Below are positions 39,201-54,200 of a stretch of DNA of 64,000 nucleotides, in pieces. The first letter of the stretch is position 1, and each line of letters opens with the position of its first letter. The DNA is taken from positions 1,076,803-1,140,802 of the forward strand of contig NMRA01000020.1 in NCBI GenBank assembly GCA_002633005.1, written 5' to 3'. Made by a program: the position numbers and the translations under genes. This stretch comes from Phoronis australis. Its lineage: Eukaryota > Phoronida > Phoronidae. A model generated the notes under the pieces. That model saw nothing but the letters and a program-made list of their open reading frames with translations, did not search any database and was not told where the DNA came from.

Positions 39201-42200
39201 TACGCTAGGCGACCAATTAGCCGACCCAAGTGCCGACCACAGAGGCGACTCAGCAAACGGCTCCTAGCCGACCGTTGTTGGTCGGCTAGACGACCGGTCG
39301 ACGGCCGGTCATCGACCAATTTCCGACCGGTCGGCCAAAAATTCGTGATTTGTGCTGTAGGTGGGTGATGCGTAGCCGGCGTGGTAAAACAATAAAATGT
39401 TGATTGTAATATCATCTTTGACTTTTTTCTAAAGGTGCGCTAGACTGTAGTGGGCACTGGCATATTTTAAACATAATTGACAGCCAAAATGTTTTGTTAA
39501 TGACCTGATGTTTGTGCACTTGTTAACTGTTTACCAGTTTTGTTTTGTACATAGTGTGGTGGCTGAGCTAGTCATCTGTTTCAAGTCATCTTGACCATTT
39601 TCCACTAGGTTGATCATTTTTGTCATGAATTATGTAAGTTAAGTTTGTCCCTCATGATGTATACTCTGAAAATCATCTTCATAATCGGAAAAGTGGGTTT
39701 ATGACCTTTTTAAAAGCAAACAGGACTCGGTCAAGAGACTGAATGATGACAGGGTCAGACGTGTTGGGTGCACCGAGCACTCTTTAAAATGTCATTTGTC
39801 TGCACAGTCACCGTTTCAGTTAATATGTAATCATCCCAAATGATTGTCAGGGAATACTTGATCACTGGCAGATTTTGTCTGTCGAGTGTTTCGTAAACCA
39901 TTTTAATGTTGCTGTTTTTGCAGTTTGTTTAAAAATTTTCTATATTAAAGTTAGCTTTATTTTAATTTGTACATGTAAGTCATTTTAAAAAATAGCTCAG
40001 GTGAGGAGAATTCGCAGTGTCATTTGTGAAACTGAAAATTATAACATGACGGATGGACTTAGCAATTTGAGCTTGAAACAAATTACTGCAATATCCAGGA
40101 GGTTATGTAACACTGAGCCTGTCATTTGTGTTAAACTTGACAGTTAATGAAGCAGTAGATCCTGTTTAATTGAAAAATATTCACCAGCAACGTCAATTTA
40201 CCATTTGAAACCAAATGTTCTATGTAAGCTTTTATTAACCGTCATCAGTTTAGTAAATTTATTTACAACTCCGCAGTACAAAGTTCTTTTATACCGACAA
40301 AGTGCTACCAGCACTTGGTGTGCAGAATGTAGAGGGAGGTTCTGAGGATTTAGTTTTCATCTTCCCTTCAAAGCCATTCAGGTAGAACAATTAATTGCAA
40401 AATCATTGCTGATCAAAATCTGCTCAGCGGACTTTAATTGCTCTTTTACAATATAGTACAAGCCAGACAAAATGGCCTGTCCTGACTCTTCACATCACCT
40501 GTAATCTGACTTCTGGCAATCATTTTCTGCCGCCATAATGTACATACTACTCACAGCACATCCATCCTATTATAATGTTCATAAAATAAATAAATGTACT
40601 GTGCACTAAGTGGCTTGATATTAACAACTTGATTATGGTTACATAAAGCTTTATTGCGCTAGCACTAATGTCCTGTTCACATCAACTGAACCCAATTAAT
40701 ATCCTGTTAAGACTTTTTCCCATCAAGTAAAATGCAGTACTAGAGAAGCGTTGGTGTGAAGTGCACTAATTAACTTCAGTGTTCCCATTAGCTTCTGTAG
40801 ATAACAGAAATCAGAGTTCTCACTTGGTGACGTCATTGTCATTGAAGTTATCACTAGGTGGTGTAATGTGACTGTCACCATTGTCCCAGTAGTGACTACT
40901 GCCAACAACTTTGATGGCCACCGAAATTGAGCATTCCTACTGTAGCAACGTGTCAATGTTCAATTCACTTATTTACTGCAAAGTAAACTTAAGCAGTTAC
41001 TTTGTTCCAATTTTTAAAAGCGTCTCCACTTGTCGACATTCCCGTAAACGCCGAAGTATCGGCATTAATGAGAAAGGCATAAAGTTCCTGGTTTTAGTTG
41101 CCTGATAACAGTGTCACTGAATTCCTTTGATAAACAAATAGAAATTTTACAAACTGTAACTGATAGGAGGCTCAGTGTAGGAATGGACGTATGAAGGTTA
41201 CAAAATGATGCACCCACATACATGAGGGTGCGTAAAAGCATTATTTAAAATATGTTGGGAAAAACCAATGTGTTAACACAACACGTTTAATATTATATTT
41301 ATTAATTATTATGTTAACAGAGAGTAACAACCATGCTACAATTATTGCAACTTTTACAATCAGTTTTAAACTGCTCGGATGAAGAGTGATATCTTTTAAA
41401 CCGCGCGGGTCATATCAACGTGGTTATTAAAAACCAAGGTTATAACTCTCGGTCTGTAACCTTTCAAAGCAGTGTCATCTGTTGTACTGTTACAGTACCA
41501 AGGTTATATACCTCTGCAAGACCAGTATCCAAATACATGCCTAGGATCAATGTTTGTCCAAAGGGAGGAAGCTTTTCCTTGTAAACATTTTAGTACGGTC
41601 GTGCATTTTGCAGAGGTGAGCACTCTAAACGATTAGTTTATGCTGCCGTATCACCGTGTGGCATCTTTAAACATGAAGTTTAATTAACTTCATGTAGGAA
41701 CACTAGACACTTTCACACCATAACAAATTCAATGAAACAAAATATTCTTTGCAATGTTATTTCTTTATAATTATGCTCCAGTACGTCATGTACATGCAAA
41801 ATCAGTTGGATTTTAAGCTCTGATTCAACTTCTGATAGAGATTTTAAATTGTTAGGCAACAGAATCTCTATTGTATGCCCTTAGGGCATTGCATCAGATC
41901 ACACGGTTTGTTTACGATTTGATTAGATGGGAAGTATGGGAATAGTTTGTAGCTCTTCCCTGTGTTAGCTTTCCAATGAATTACCCCCCCCCCCNGACAG
42001 CTGCTGTGATGCGGGAATTCCACATGGTTTCAACTGTCATGATGAGGAGTAACGTTTTTTGCCTTTGCCTCAATATCTGCAAACTTAAGTTACTTGATGA
42101 ATTTGGTATGTGTTCCACTTGAGATCAATACTCAATGATCTTGATTTTGGGATGATTCCAAAGACTGTGGCGTCTCCTAGAGGCAATTCGGGTATTCTTT

Positions 42201-45200
42201 GCATGTGACTGAAAATTGGCGAATAGGTTTGTATCAAGGTGACAGCCTCGTTTCAGATGGATTTGACTTATGCAGCGTCCCATATTGGTAGTATGCTGCC
42301 GTCTGCGATGCAGGTGTGGGCACATTCCAATGCTTCACATTGCTGTTTGTAGTATTTTTAAAAGAGATCTCTTTGTATTTGAAAAATTTAATTTGAGTCA
42401 TCAGTCTGGGAACACTGCTTTTCAAGCTCACTTTGAAAACACCTGGATTAGAATAATACAAAGATAGCTTAGGTTGTTAAAACTGCCTTCAAAATACAGT
42501 GAAATTTATTTCCCATAAATATTTAAAAACAAAATGAAATGTCAAAGGCAATTCGAGGAACTAAGTGTATAATTTGTCATTTTTATTGGTTTGTTTATTT
42601 GCAGGCCAAGTTGATCATGTGTTTGAGTTTGAGTCATAGTATTTTGTAAGTTTCTGGCTTCCTATTACATAACTGCTTTGAGGTGTTTTCAATAAAAATT
42701 CCTAGAACTGTTATGTAATTCGTGGCTTGTGTAAATCAAAAACTGGACACTAATTTCCCTGCCTTATGCATACCATCTTGCTAGTTGTTGTTGCTATGGT
42801 GAGACAGAAAGGTAACAAGTCTGCCAGTGTCTCAAGTTTTATGGTAATGGCCATTTGATTATCGTCTAGGAGGCTCCCTATGGTGTTAGTTTTTGTTCAT
42901 AAAAATGTTCAGTGAAAGTTACAAATGGTGTGAGGTTCCTTGTGGGTCATTGCTTCCTTATTTGGTAATTTGTAGTCACCGAGTGTGTCTCACCTATCTT
43001 GCTCAGCGATGACTGGACTCCTGGTGATAGACTAATTATGCTGCGAATGCAGGTGTCAACAACCGGTAATCGAAGCTTTCTCTGTAATAGCTTCCATTGG
43101 TCACCATGAGATCTTTGTGACCTCTTGACTTAGCTCTGATGAGTAATGTTTGTGGGGCGCTTAAGTATTAGAGTGCTAACCGTCTTTGCCATAAACAACT
43201 GAGCTATTCGTGTTGAAAGCTACTGTCAGTGATGTTCAGTGCTTAACATTTGATAAAGTCCTCACCCTATTTGTACAAGTGTGCTGCTGTCATAGTTAAG
43301 CTGAAGCGGCTTCAACATGGCAACAAAGATTACGCGGTGGAACAGTTTTAACAAGTATGACGGGGATTCTCTGGGTGAGAGCGAAATGAGACCTCGGAGC
43401 AGCACGTGGTCAGAGACAAATAAAAAGCCACCGATTCCTCGCCAAGTGAACAAAGATGGTGCCTCTAGGGAACCAGCTTTATCCCGGAATGACAAGAGCT
43501 ATCTTCAGAGACAGTTTCAACTGGGCCATAAGGCTGTGAGCCGAGAGAAATTAACGAGTAAAGCTGACCAAAACCTCATCAACTCACTACAAAAGCAAAT
43601 TCAGAACATTTCAATTCCAGATGACTCTAAGCCTCAACCAAAATCTATTTTGAAAAAGCCGTTGCGCCGGGAACAGAGTCTTGAGTCGGACCCTGGTGGT
43701 AAGACTGTGAAGTTTGGCTGTGGCGTGAGATCCAGCTCACATTTCGACCTAAGTGACTTGGAGAAACCAACCCTAATGTGTGCAGACAGGAACGGTAACG
43801 TGTTCCCTCTGGGACGCAGGCGTGCCAGCGCCGAATCCTCAATTAGTTCAAGCAACATTCGCCGAGTGATTCGCGATGAACTTCTCGAGTGCACAATATG
43901 CTTAGACCGTTTGAAATTTCCCAAGATGCTTCGCTGTATGCACACATTCTGCTTGCAATGTCTCCTTGAAGTTGTAAGTAGTGAGCAGATGACCTCTTCC
44001 TTTTTGTGTCCTGTTTGTCGCGAAACCATCCCAGTTCCAGAAGATGGTCTCGAGAATCTGCCAACAAATATCTATGTACTTAAACTTCTAGATTTAGTTG
44101 GACCGAAAACCTTGCCTGTTTATTCTGAAAACAATGAGCCACCAGAAAGTCCATCTACTGATTCATCATCACCACCAACTACACCTGGGGTGTTACCCGA
44201 CTCCTTTGTCAAGAGAAAAAACTTTTGCAGCTTCAAAGTTCATGAACAAATTCGAGATCTTGTGTTTACTTGTGACAACAGCTACCTGGTTGTTGCCTGC
44301 GCCGATGCCATTAGAATCTGCGACCTCAGCGGTCGTGTGTTGAGGCTCATTCGCCATCTGTCATTGGCGGCTCCAAGTCGCGTTGCCGTTGGCACCAATT
44401 TCATTGCAGTTATAGATAGAATGGAACACAATGTGAAGACATTCTCTCTGGAAGGAGATCTACTGGGCAAGACCAATGAGGCCTGCAAAGAACCAATGAG
44501 CATTGGCGTTAACAGTTTGGGCGAAGTCTACATTGCCAGCAATAAAGGAGAAGTGTCCGTTTTCAGTAAGAAGTTGGACTACCTGAGGGAGTTTCCTGTC
44601 AGCGAAGTGTACAGGCCGTCTCACATGGCCTTTACTAGATGGGACGAGTTGATCATCTCTGACAGCTGGGACAATGAGATCAAGGCCTTTGATAGCTTTG
44701 GTAACCTGAAGTTTATGTATTCGCCTCGCAACAATACAGAAGGTTCCAAAAAGGTACCTTTCAACCCCATTGCTGCAGATAAGAGTGGAATGACATTTGT
44801 GGCAGATAGCCTTCGAAGTCGGGTTCACGTTGTCGACACCCACGGAAGATTTTGCGGTTGTGTCGCCACAAAAGCTGAGGGCGTTTGTCTGCCTGTTGCT
44901 ATGGCTACCAGTGGCTGTGGCTATTTGGCATTAGCGGACAGCCAGGAAAACATTAAGATCTACAAGTACCGCAAATAATGATTCCAAAGGTTACTGACTG
45001 AATTGTAGAGCTGTTTTAAGGTTACAATTGGACAAAGGAAACCAAAAGTTTTTTCATTGATTATCAACACATCATAAATGTTTAATTGTTATGAGTTCAT
45101 GTACCTTTTTGATTTATTTTGTTGTGCATTTTGTGTCACTAATATTTTGTTACCTCCATTATTGGAGCTTACAAAATTAGTACTTTTAAATACAAAGTCA

Positions 45201-48200
45201 CGCATCTTATCATCTAATTGCTGTTCTGAAAGTTCCTTTTGATTTCATTGGGCTTTCTGAAGAATTTTAAAATTTTTAAAAACCTAAGGTGCTGTGTCAG
45301 TAACACCTTAAAAATAGCCTAGGGCTTTTCTTATCAGTAGGACTATGTTTGTACCATTCATATCCAACGTGATGCAAATATATTCCAAAAAACCAATAAG
45401 TACATCCCCTAGTTTTCCATTTTCAAAAACAGAAATCTTTGTAAGCAAATATGTATATTATATATTTCATTTTGTTAAGTAACGTAAAAGTGATCTGGAA
45501 ATTATCTACTAATTCTGCTGAATTATGTTATGGCTCCAATACCAATTTGCATGTCAAGTTTATGGTTTCTCAAAGCTGGAATAAGATCAGCCCCACCTTC
45601 AGAAACAATTAACAGTTACTTGAACGTGTCTGCTGCAAAATGTTTGTCAATTGATTTGTGACCAGGATATGTTGAAATTCTGGAATTGTATTGATGATTA
45701 AAAAACAAAATATATTGGAATTGTGGCACTTGCTACATTGCAATATGAAAATCCGGCATTCAAAATCTCTAATTCCGCAAAAGAATTCACTTTATGTGAA
45801 TTCCGAAAAAACTAAGAGTCTCTAAATAAGTGAAAGTCTGAAATGCATGTCACACTCAATTTATTTTTCCGACTTGGTTTTTGGTCTTTGAAATTTAGGG
45901 TAAGGTAAGAAACTGTGTCAAACATCCCTGGCTTCTTAAGTACCCTCATAAGTTTTGTAAGCACAGAATTGGAGACAAGAATTTGATTTGTGACAATAAA
46001 AGGCTAGTGTTTATATGTGGTTTATGTTAATACCTGTCTGTCTTCCTTGTATCTCACATTTTAACTGCCTAAGACCATAAACATCAAAGACAGCAGCTGT
46101 ACAAATTAATCTGAATTATGAGTAACAAGTACCTATGAATGAAGAACGCCTAGGGCAACCTAAAGTTTTATAACTTAATTATGTGTATTAGACCCCTTAA
46201 GTATTATCCAGGCGTCTATTTTTTGCTATGGGCTCACATTCCAATATCTTTTTTGTAACTTTGCAAATATTATCACTGCCCAATTTTAACTGACAGTGTT
46301 CATACTTTTCTAGAGTATAAATTTTTCAGAATCTAGCCATTTGAAACTATGTTAAATCAAAATTCAAATCTCTTTTCCAAGTTCTGCTCGTTGAAGGTTA
46401 GGCTATCCTTCCTAGCAGACAGTATACCTTAAAATTTCTTATAGAAGCCCAAGCAGTGTGTGTTTTAGAGCTGACTTCCATTGGAGACTAGCATCAATTA
46501 ATGAGGGACTGGGCGTTAATTGTATTTTGCCAACCATCCACTCCACAGTCACAGATGCCTCTCGAACTAGGATAGTGTTGGACACCTGGAGTTTACTAAC
46601 TTCTTAGTACTCATATCCTTCAGCTTCTGTTAGAACCTTATGTGTAAACTGCCTACTTCCCTCAAGTCTTACTTCATTTGTGACTACGTGGAGTCTTATA
46701 TAAGCCAGCAATAGATTTTCAGACATTACACGCCCTCTGTATTTTAATTCCTTCAGTTATTTGGATGAAGTATTTCAAATTTTATTAATCAATTTTCCGT
46801 CCTAAGGTCAAATGGAACAAAGCAAGTAATTTGTATGTAAGAACAGAAAAGATTGAATACTAGATTGTCGTTTGGGAACCGTGCTCAGGTAGCTTTTTGA
46901 GGAACCAACAATGGTTTTGAAGTTGTTGTCAGCCAGGGTGCTTTTTTGGAAAATCCCATAGTTCAAGAAGTTACTAAATCAATCATCAATGAGTACTAGG
47001 GCGTCTATTCTGACTACGTTTTACCGTATTCCTTCAGTTAAAAAATGATATGAATTTAACTTTTTAGGAGGAATTTAATTTCAGAAGCCAAACTGTTTTT
47101 TTTGCTTTTAAGTTTTTATTCAACAATATACACTTATAACACTTCAGTTAAAGGGTGAATAAGAAAAATGGTGCAGGGCTTTCACACACACACTTTCACA
47201 TACTTCATCATTTAATAAGTCTAAGAAATAATACTTAACAATAAGTGAATTTAAGATCCGACAGATTCATTGCATGGCAGCACATTCTAATTTTAATGTT
47301 GTCTCACTCGTTCATTTTGTTTTTGAATATTAAATATTGTAATTTTAACATATTTCAACATGAATCACTTAAAGGCCAGCCAATCTGGACGAAGCTGCTG
47401 TTGGTAATAAGTAAATAAATAAAATGTTGCGTGACAGTGATAATTAATCAACGGAGAGAATTCAGGCAAAATGAATTCATTTTTGTTATTTTGACATCAT
47501 CCTTAAGGGAAGATGTCAAAATATCTTGAACATCAATCAACAAGCTTTGCACTACATTACAATGCAAAAACTTGTGTTGTTATTCTGCACTAGATTAGGG
47601 ACATTTATCCGAATTAACAATCTTCATCTTATGTAACAAAGAGATAGTATACACACTGCCATGCAACAACACACTTAAAAGTCAGATTTAATGCATGGAT
47701 CCAGGGGAAGTATAAAAGGCAAGGGATAATTTTTTTGATATCTTGTTTTGAGCAATGCTCACCATAACAAATTTCCGTAATTATCTTTTGCAATGGTTCT
47801 CTAAACTATTGGCCAATTTATGTCATACATTTTCTTAAGTTCAAATTGGTTGTCGAAAAACAGTCCTTTGCATTTTTGGTTCTTTAAGACCAGACACCTC
47901 ACCAACTCTTCTGAGAAATTCATTAAAGCATTTTGTCCTGAATAAATAAGATTGTATTATCAGCGTACTGGGCTCTTTTGACTTCACGCCCATCAATTCA
48001 CAATCCTATGGGATTATTTCTAATGTAATGGCACACATAGTATATAAAAAATTGACTACTTGAAGGGTGCCCTTGACAAAAACCTCTCTTGATGTTAAAA
48101 TAACCACAAGTAAATCTGTTGTTTTGAACACAAGACACAATATTGTTATCAGGCCAAAGGGCTTTCTGAACAGTGAAGAAAGGACGAATTTAATTTGACA

Positions 48201-51200
48201 TACGCTTTCTTAAAATCTAAGAATATATTTTATTCATTAAGGTTATTATTTGTATAATATGATATTATGGCCTGTATTAATTTAACATTTTGACCAATAA
48301 ATCATTTTGAAACAGAATTTTGGTCTGGATGAATAAACTTTCAAATTGTACTTATTTGTTCTGTTGGCAATAACCAAGTTTGTAAATAATTTGTAGTCAC
48401 AATTCAATAACGAAATAAGTAGTTCTTTGCCTTTGGGAGGTTGAAAATTTTCCTGTTTTAAAATTGTAATTAATACATTCCAAAAGGTATAGTATCCCAA
48501 AATGTTTAATTTATAAAATCTGTATCCTAAACTGTCATTGCCTGGTGTTTTATTGTTTTGGGGTTGTTTTAAAGCTTCATAGAGCTCATTCTCTGTTATC
48601 TCTTGTTCTAATAATAAGGGTTGGGCAGTACTTGTAACGCTAGGCAGAGTGAATATATCAGGGAAATCTATATGCTAATTAGTCTTTTTCAGAATTGAAA
48701 GCTTCATAAAAAGGTCGTTGAATGTTTTGTATCTCTTTTGGGTCTCGGGGTCACTGTGCCATTTGACTGTTATATGTTTTTACCATGGTTACGTTTTCAA
48801 GATTTAAACAATATTTAGAAATTGTTTCACCTTCTTCCCCCCACTGGATGTGACTTCTGACAATTACTACCTGCCAAATAGTTAAAAAGTCAACATTTTT
48901 AGTCCATGATCTATCAGTTACTTTAGCCACTGCTTTATGTATTGGAGACATTGCTAGTGCAGTAACTGTTCTGCTGCACTCAATGTGACTTTACGGGATC
49001 AGATTTTCTGATAAACAGGCCTCTTGACAACATCGAGACTTGTACAAATCTATTGAAAAAGTACAAGGTACCTCAACACGGACCAAGTTTCTGTTGAATG
49101 TGGTCTGAAGATTTTTTTTCTAACCTAAAAATCATTAATTTTTTATCATCGTAAGAACAAGATATGATTGATTTTGTAAGAGAAGGTGACGGGTATATTA
49201 TTATTCATATTTTAATTTTGTTGATTGGTTTTAAATTAATATTTGTTGTTACAGGTAACTTGGCATGAGGTTGCTCGACCTCAAATCCATGGATACGACC
49301 TTCAGTGCATAGCCATGATTGGCCGATTTAAGCTGGCCTCAGGTGCAGATGAGAAGGTCATTCGCATCTTTGAGGCTCCAAGAAGCTTTATTAAGAACTT
49401 TGGCATTATCACAGGCTTGGATGTGTCACAGGAGCTTTTGCAAACTGTAAGGACTTTGTATTGGTATTACTGCTTGTGATTTGTGATCACTACATTATTT
49501 CCTAGTGCAGTACACTTTTCAAATACTTTATTGAACTAACAGTACCCAAACCTGTAGAGGATGGCTGGGGGATAAGTGCAGAGGGCTGGGTAGTCAGTTG
49601 CTGTCTACACTGTTGCCCCAGGTGGTGTCCTGAAGCCCCTCCCTGTGACATGCTTCAGATGTCATATACTGTTCTTTATATTAATCCATCATATAGACAA
49701 CAGCAATGGGTTACAGAAAGGTTTGCTATAGAGCCGCTGTCGAGGCACCCCTGCTGCCATCTGTGTGCTGACCCACATGCCACCTAGGTCACCATTGCTC
49801 TTGCTGCCTCTTACTGAATACTTAGTTGGATACTCTGACTCCAGTCCGCTCGCAGATCATGTGCTGCCTGGTTACTGCTCGTTCAACAAAATATTTGTGT
49901 AATGTCACAGCTGCATCTACACGATTCATGAGCTCTTTATGACCGGAACATCAAAATTTCCTTAAATCACATTAAAGTTGCCATGATTACCATGAGATTT
50001 CTTGTCAAATTATGTTCAGTTTGTTGTTAGTAATAACCATCGAAAATGTTCAATAATAAAACTAATGAATAATCACTAAAATTTGCTATAAAACCAGATC
50101 ATGTTGTTTTCTATTGTTGTTTTCATGTCCGAGTTTTATCTTAGCTTGCAGAAGGAGCCAGCGTCCCAGCATTGGGCCTGTCAAACAAGGCTGTGTTTGA
50201 AGATGCTCAACAGCCACTGGTGCAACAGCGAGATGAGCTACAGCCACACCCCAATGAACAGTATGCTGACTCTTACTTTAAGTCAGTCAACATGAATGGT
50301 ATGTTATGAGTCCCTATAAGCATAGGCTGATTACTCACAGCAATTTCTTAAGTCAGCCTTACCATATGGTAAAATTTAATTACCGGGAAATGGATAACTT
50401 TTATCACTTGCCGAAAGCGATGGAGATTTAATAATAGGCGTGATCTGTCTGTGTCCATGCAGAGATTATAGTTCTGTGCCCAACTCCTACATTTCTAAAC
50501 GGATTTTGACCCAACATTCAAAAAGGTATGCTTACGAAGTATCGTGGCATCAACTTTATCTTTTTCTGAATTTTGACCTGTTTTCGACTTTCACATAGTT
50601 ACCTGTATAGGCAATCGCTTTTCTGTATGCAACTCCAAATATTTCAAAGGGATCCATCCAACTTTCAAGAACGTATGCTCTCGAAGTGATGTAGGGCATA
50701 CCATTGATTCAGCATTTTGTGATTTGACTAGTGTGTTCTTACTTTTAGCCCGTCTTGATTTTTAACATCTGTGTAGAGAAATGGGTCCTCCCCGAGCAAC
50801 TACTCAAAGACTTACATTTTAAGGTGGATTTCAGTCAAAAATTTTATTAGTTTGTAACTGTGCTTAATATGAAGTGTTGACAGCATTTTGCAACTTTTTT
50901 AGTATTTCCTTAATTTTGGCTCCCTTGATTTCCATGCAATATTCTACCCCCTACAGGGATATTGCTACCTGTGACTGCTTGTTGGCCTACTTTTCAGAAA
51001 GAATTATCGAAATTGAAGGGTTGTAATGTTTTTTATTCTGTAAAAAATAGAGAAATCAATTGTTTTCTTCGTGTGTAGATTTCTTTTGGGCCAAGACAGA
51101 CATGTTTTAATCAACTTCTTTATCTTGCTTTATTGAAGGCAATTATTATAGTTTATTATTATCCTTCCCAACTTTTAATAGGTCACTGAGATTCCTTAGT

Positions 51201-54200
51201 GGGCATCTCTGAACAAGTATCGGCATCGTTTGTATAGCAGTTTATTACTCAGTAAATTTAATGTGGGAGGTGACAAGATACATTATTTTCTCACCTGCCA
51301 TCCATATTGTTGTTTCATTTCCTTTATTCAGCACCCATAAGTTTTATTGCTTTGGAATGCATGCACCTGTGTTGTTTAAAAACTTTGTTTGTATAATTTC
51401 ACCACTTTGACAGAATTCTGTCTGACTCTGCCAAACTTGGATGACCGTCTTGCCAGATTCATCGGAATGAAATGACATTTTTGTCACATTCGAGTCATAG
51501 TTTAATGATTCATCGGTGGCTCGCTGCCAACTGCAGAGAATGAACTCCCTGTGACAGGTGACATTCTGTGACAAAACTTGCTTGTCTGAAATTCTGTGGC
51601 ATTTTGAGATTTCTGTGACAAAATGTGACCCTGCAAGTCAGTGTCAGTATTTTGGTTGGTTTGTTATTTTATACTGCATCAAGTGGCAGTTCCTTTCTCA
51701 CAAGTTGTAAAATTATGAAATTTGTCGTTGACAAATATTGTGTCTCGCAAGTGTGAGGAAAGCAAAGTTGATTCGTCTTATCCATGTGAAAGGCATCAAA
51801 TTGAGACTTTCTTGTCAAAACGCTTTGGCAATTGAGACTTCCCTGTGACATATTAAAAATTGACAAATTGTGGCTTCCATTGAACATTAATCCATTCTCT
51901 ATAGTTGTTTTTTGTGAAAAGACTGGAAAGGCAAGTTGTCATGCTTTTAACAAAGTGTGTGGAGCCCCGCATCTATTGAGATTTTATTAAGAATTTGCCA
52001 GAATTGAAACATGAAAACTACGACTGTATGCACTGATCAAGAATGTTCAGTTACTTATCTGATTTTACTTGAGCCGTTCTAATTGCATTAATTTGTGCTT
52101 TTCAGAACCTCCAACAGAGGAGAATCTCTTACAAAATACTTTGTGGCCTGAAACACAGAAGTTATATGGCCATGGTTATGAGATCTTTGCTGTAGCATCC
52201 AATCCCCAGGGGACTGTATTGGCCTCGTCGTGTAAGGTGAGTAACAAATAAGCTCACTATTTAATTGACTCTTATCTATGGTAAAAATTCTTCAAATTGA
52301 TGTATTTCGGTTATTAAAGGCTTACCGAATTGTTGCAAAAGCTCAAAGTAATGGCTACATCATACAAGCTACACTATAAGCAAAGTAATTTTTTCTAAAA
52401 ACTAAGGAATTTTTGATTCAAGCCATTTGTGAGTTTTAAGGCTTTGGTGTAGATGAATTGTGTCTAGTTAATGCATTGTATCAATAAAAGAAAATTAGAA
52501 GACAGTTATCCGTCCGTAATGTTTTGTTGACAGGCAGCTAAAGCTGAGCATGCTTCAGTAATATTATGGGATACCACAACATGGCGCCAGATTGGACATT
52601 TGCCATCCCATAATCTGACAGTGACCCAGTTAGCATTCTCAGCCAGTGGGAATTATCTCCTGTCTGTGTCACGTGATAGGACATGGTCAATGTTTGGAAG
52701 GGGTACAGTGGAGCCAGGTGAACCATTTGATTTGTTTTGGCCTGTTTGTGTATGTGGCTGGGGAGAGACACGAAACTGGGAACTGTTTCCCTTTTAGTAG
52801 TTTGCAGTTATGTGTTAAATGATTTATTTGTAATGAAATTTGATATTGGCAGAACTTTTGAATTCCAATTTAAGTGACTGTTTATGTTATTTTGAATTAT
52901 CGTTGTCAATGAAGTGCAAAATTAATTCAACTTGGCAAGGAAATAATTATATAAAGTTATCAAACTCAGTGCTGAACCAATCTTTCAAAGGATTTGATTT
53001 AATGTTTAATCAAAATATTTCCACTGTCAAAATCACTGGAGAGCACAGTCCAAAACCAGGCACTGCATTGTTTCTCAGTTGAGCAGCTATGATACGTCTT
53101 GATGGAGTGCTTGACCGCCAGTAATTAATATGACATGTTTTTGCTGCAGGTTCCTTTGTAAAAGTTGCTGGAACAGACAAGAAGACCAGTGTTCATTCTC
53201 GCATTATCTGGTCTTGTTGCTGGAGTCCAGATGAGAAGTTCTTTTTCACAGCATCTCGGGACAAAAAGGTATTGTCAATATCTGTGGTAATACTTGTCTG
53301 CTGCTGTCTTAATTCACAATTATGACTGAAAATCAATTTGCACTGATTGGCGGTCATTGTACCATTTTTGATAGCTAAATGTTAGTTTAGCTAAAAGATT
53401 TTTGATTATTGCTGTTAGTTTAAGGTTATATGGGACCATTGGAAAATATGTAAAATTAATTTGGCTAACTTTGGAACATCATATTTCGAAATGGCTGATT
53501 CGATTCCTGTGAAACTTTCAGATATCATGCTTTGTGCACTGTTCTCCAAAACTTTGTTAGGGGTTGTTTTCAAAATGGTCCACTTTTACGTGAAGGGCTA
53601 AACAAAAAATTGACTTTTATGAAAATCAGAAATGTGATCTCACGCTCCACACAACTATTTCTGACAAAAAAATTTCAGTGAAGTGTCTGAGTATAATAAA
53701 CACTAACTTCTAATTACTGAGATAAAAATTTTGTAGACTGTGATGTGCTCATTCTTACTTGGCTAAACCATATTTCTGCAATGTGAATTGAGAGTGTAAG
53801 ACAAAGTTTCCATATTAAGCAGCTTCGTCCCCAACCCTCCAGATGGTGCATATCGGTTTAGCCATTTCAGGATTGGTGAAGGAGGTGATATCCATTGTGT
53901 GCGCTGATTGGGGGTAGACGACATTCACTGCTGACGAGACCATCACAAGAAACCTTCAAACACTTGAATCTCTGAATACTTATTCATACCAGACAAAGTT
54001 CTTCAAGATTCTTGTCCTTACTTCTTTGATGTGATCAATTTGATTATTTTTTTCCAGAAATTAAACAAGATTGAAACGCTGATTTTGACTATTTTCACAG
54101 GCGTTGCTGTTGCTATTATTCATGATTAGGAAGTAGAAAATACTGTTTTCGTTATTGTTTGAAATAAAAGGTACTTGCTTACTTATTGTCAATTCTAATT

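Larger units (their letters stand above)
36441..39359. mobile_element. Element of about 2.9 kb with 180-bp TIRs (ELP2 intron 12)
   Basis: The ends are imperfect inverted repeats: cagcacacatcacgaaatttt...ggtcggaaattggtcga on the left and the reverse complement cagcacaaatcacgaattttt...ggtcggaaattggtcga on the right. TA lies at both outer edges, consistent with a TA target duplication. The interior is AT-rich, includes an unresolved base at 37238, and has no frame I can identify as a transposase; the longest frame (38016-38309) is unrecognised. Probably non-autonomous. Confidence 0.7.

Noticed and set aside
43634-44067. Minus-strand open frames of 65-131 codons
   Set aside because: They lie antisense to the RING-NHL coding sequence and are shadows of its codon structure.
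44460-44843. 127-codon minus-strand frame
   Set aside because: Antisense shadow of the NHL propeller coding region.
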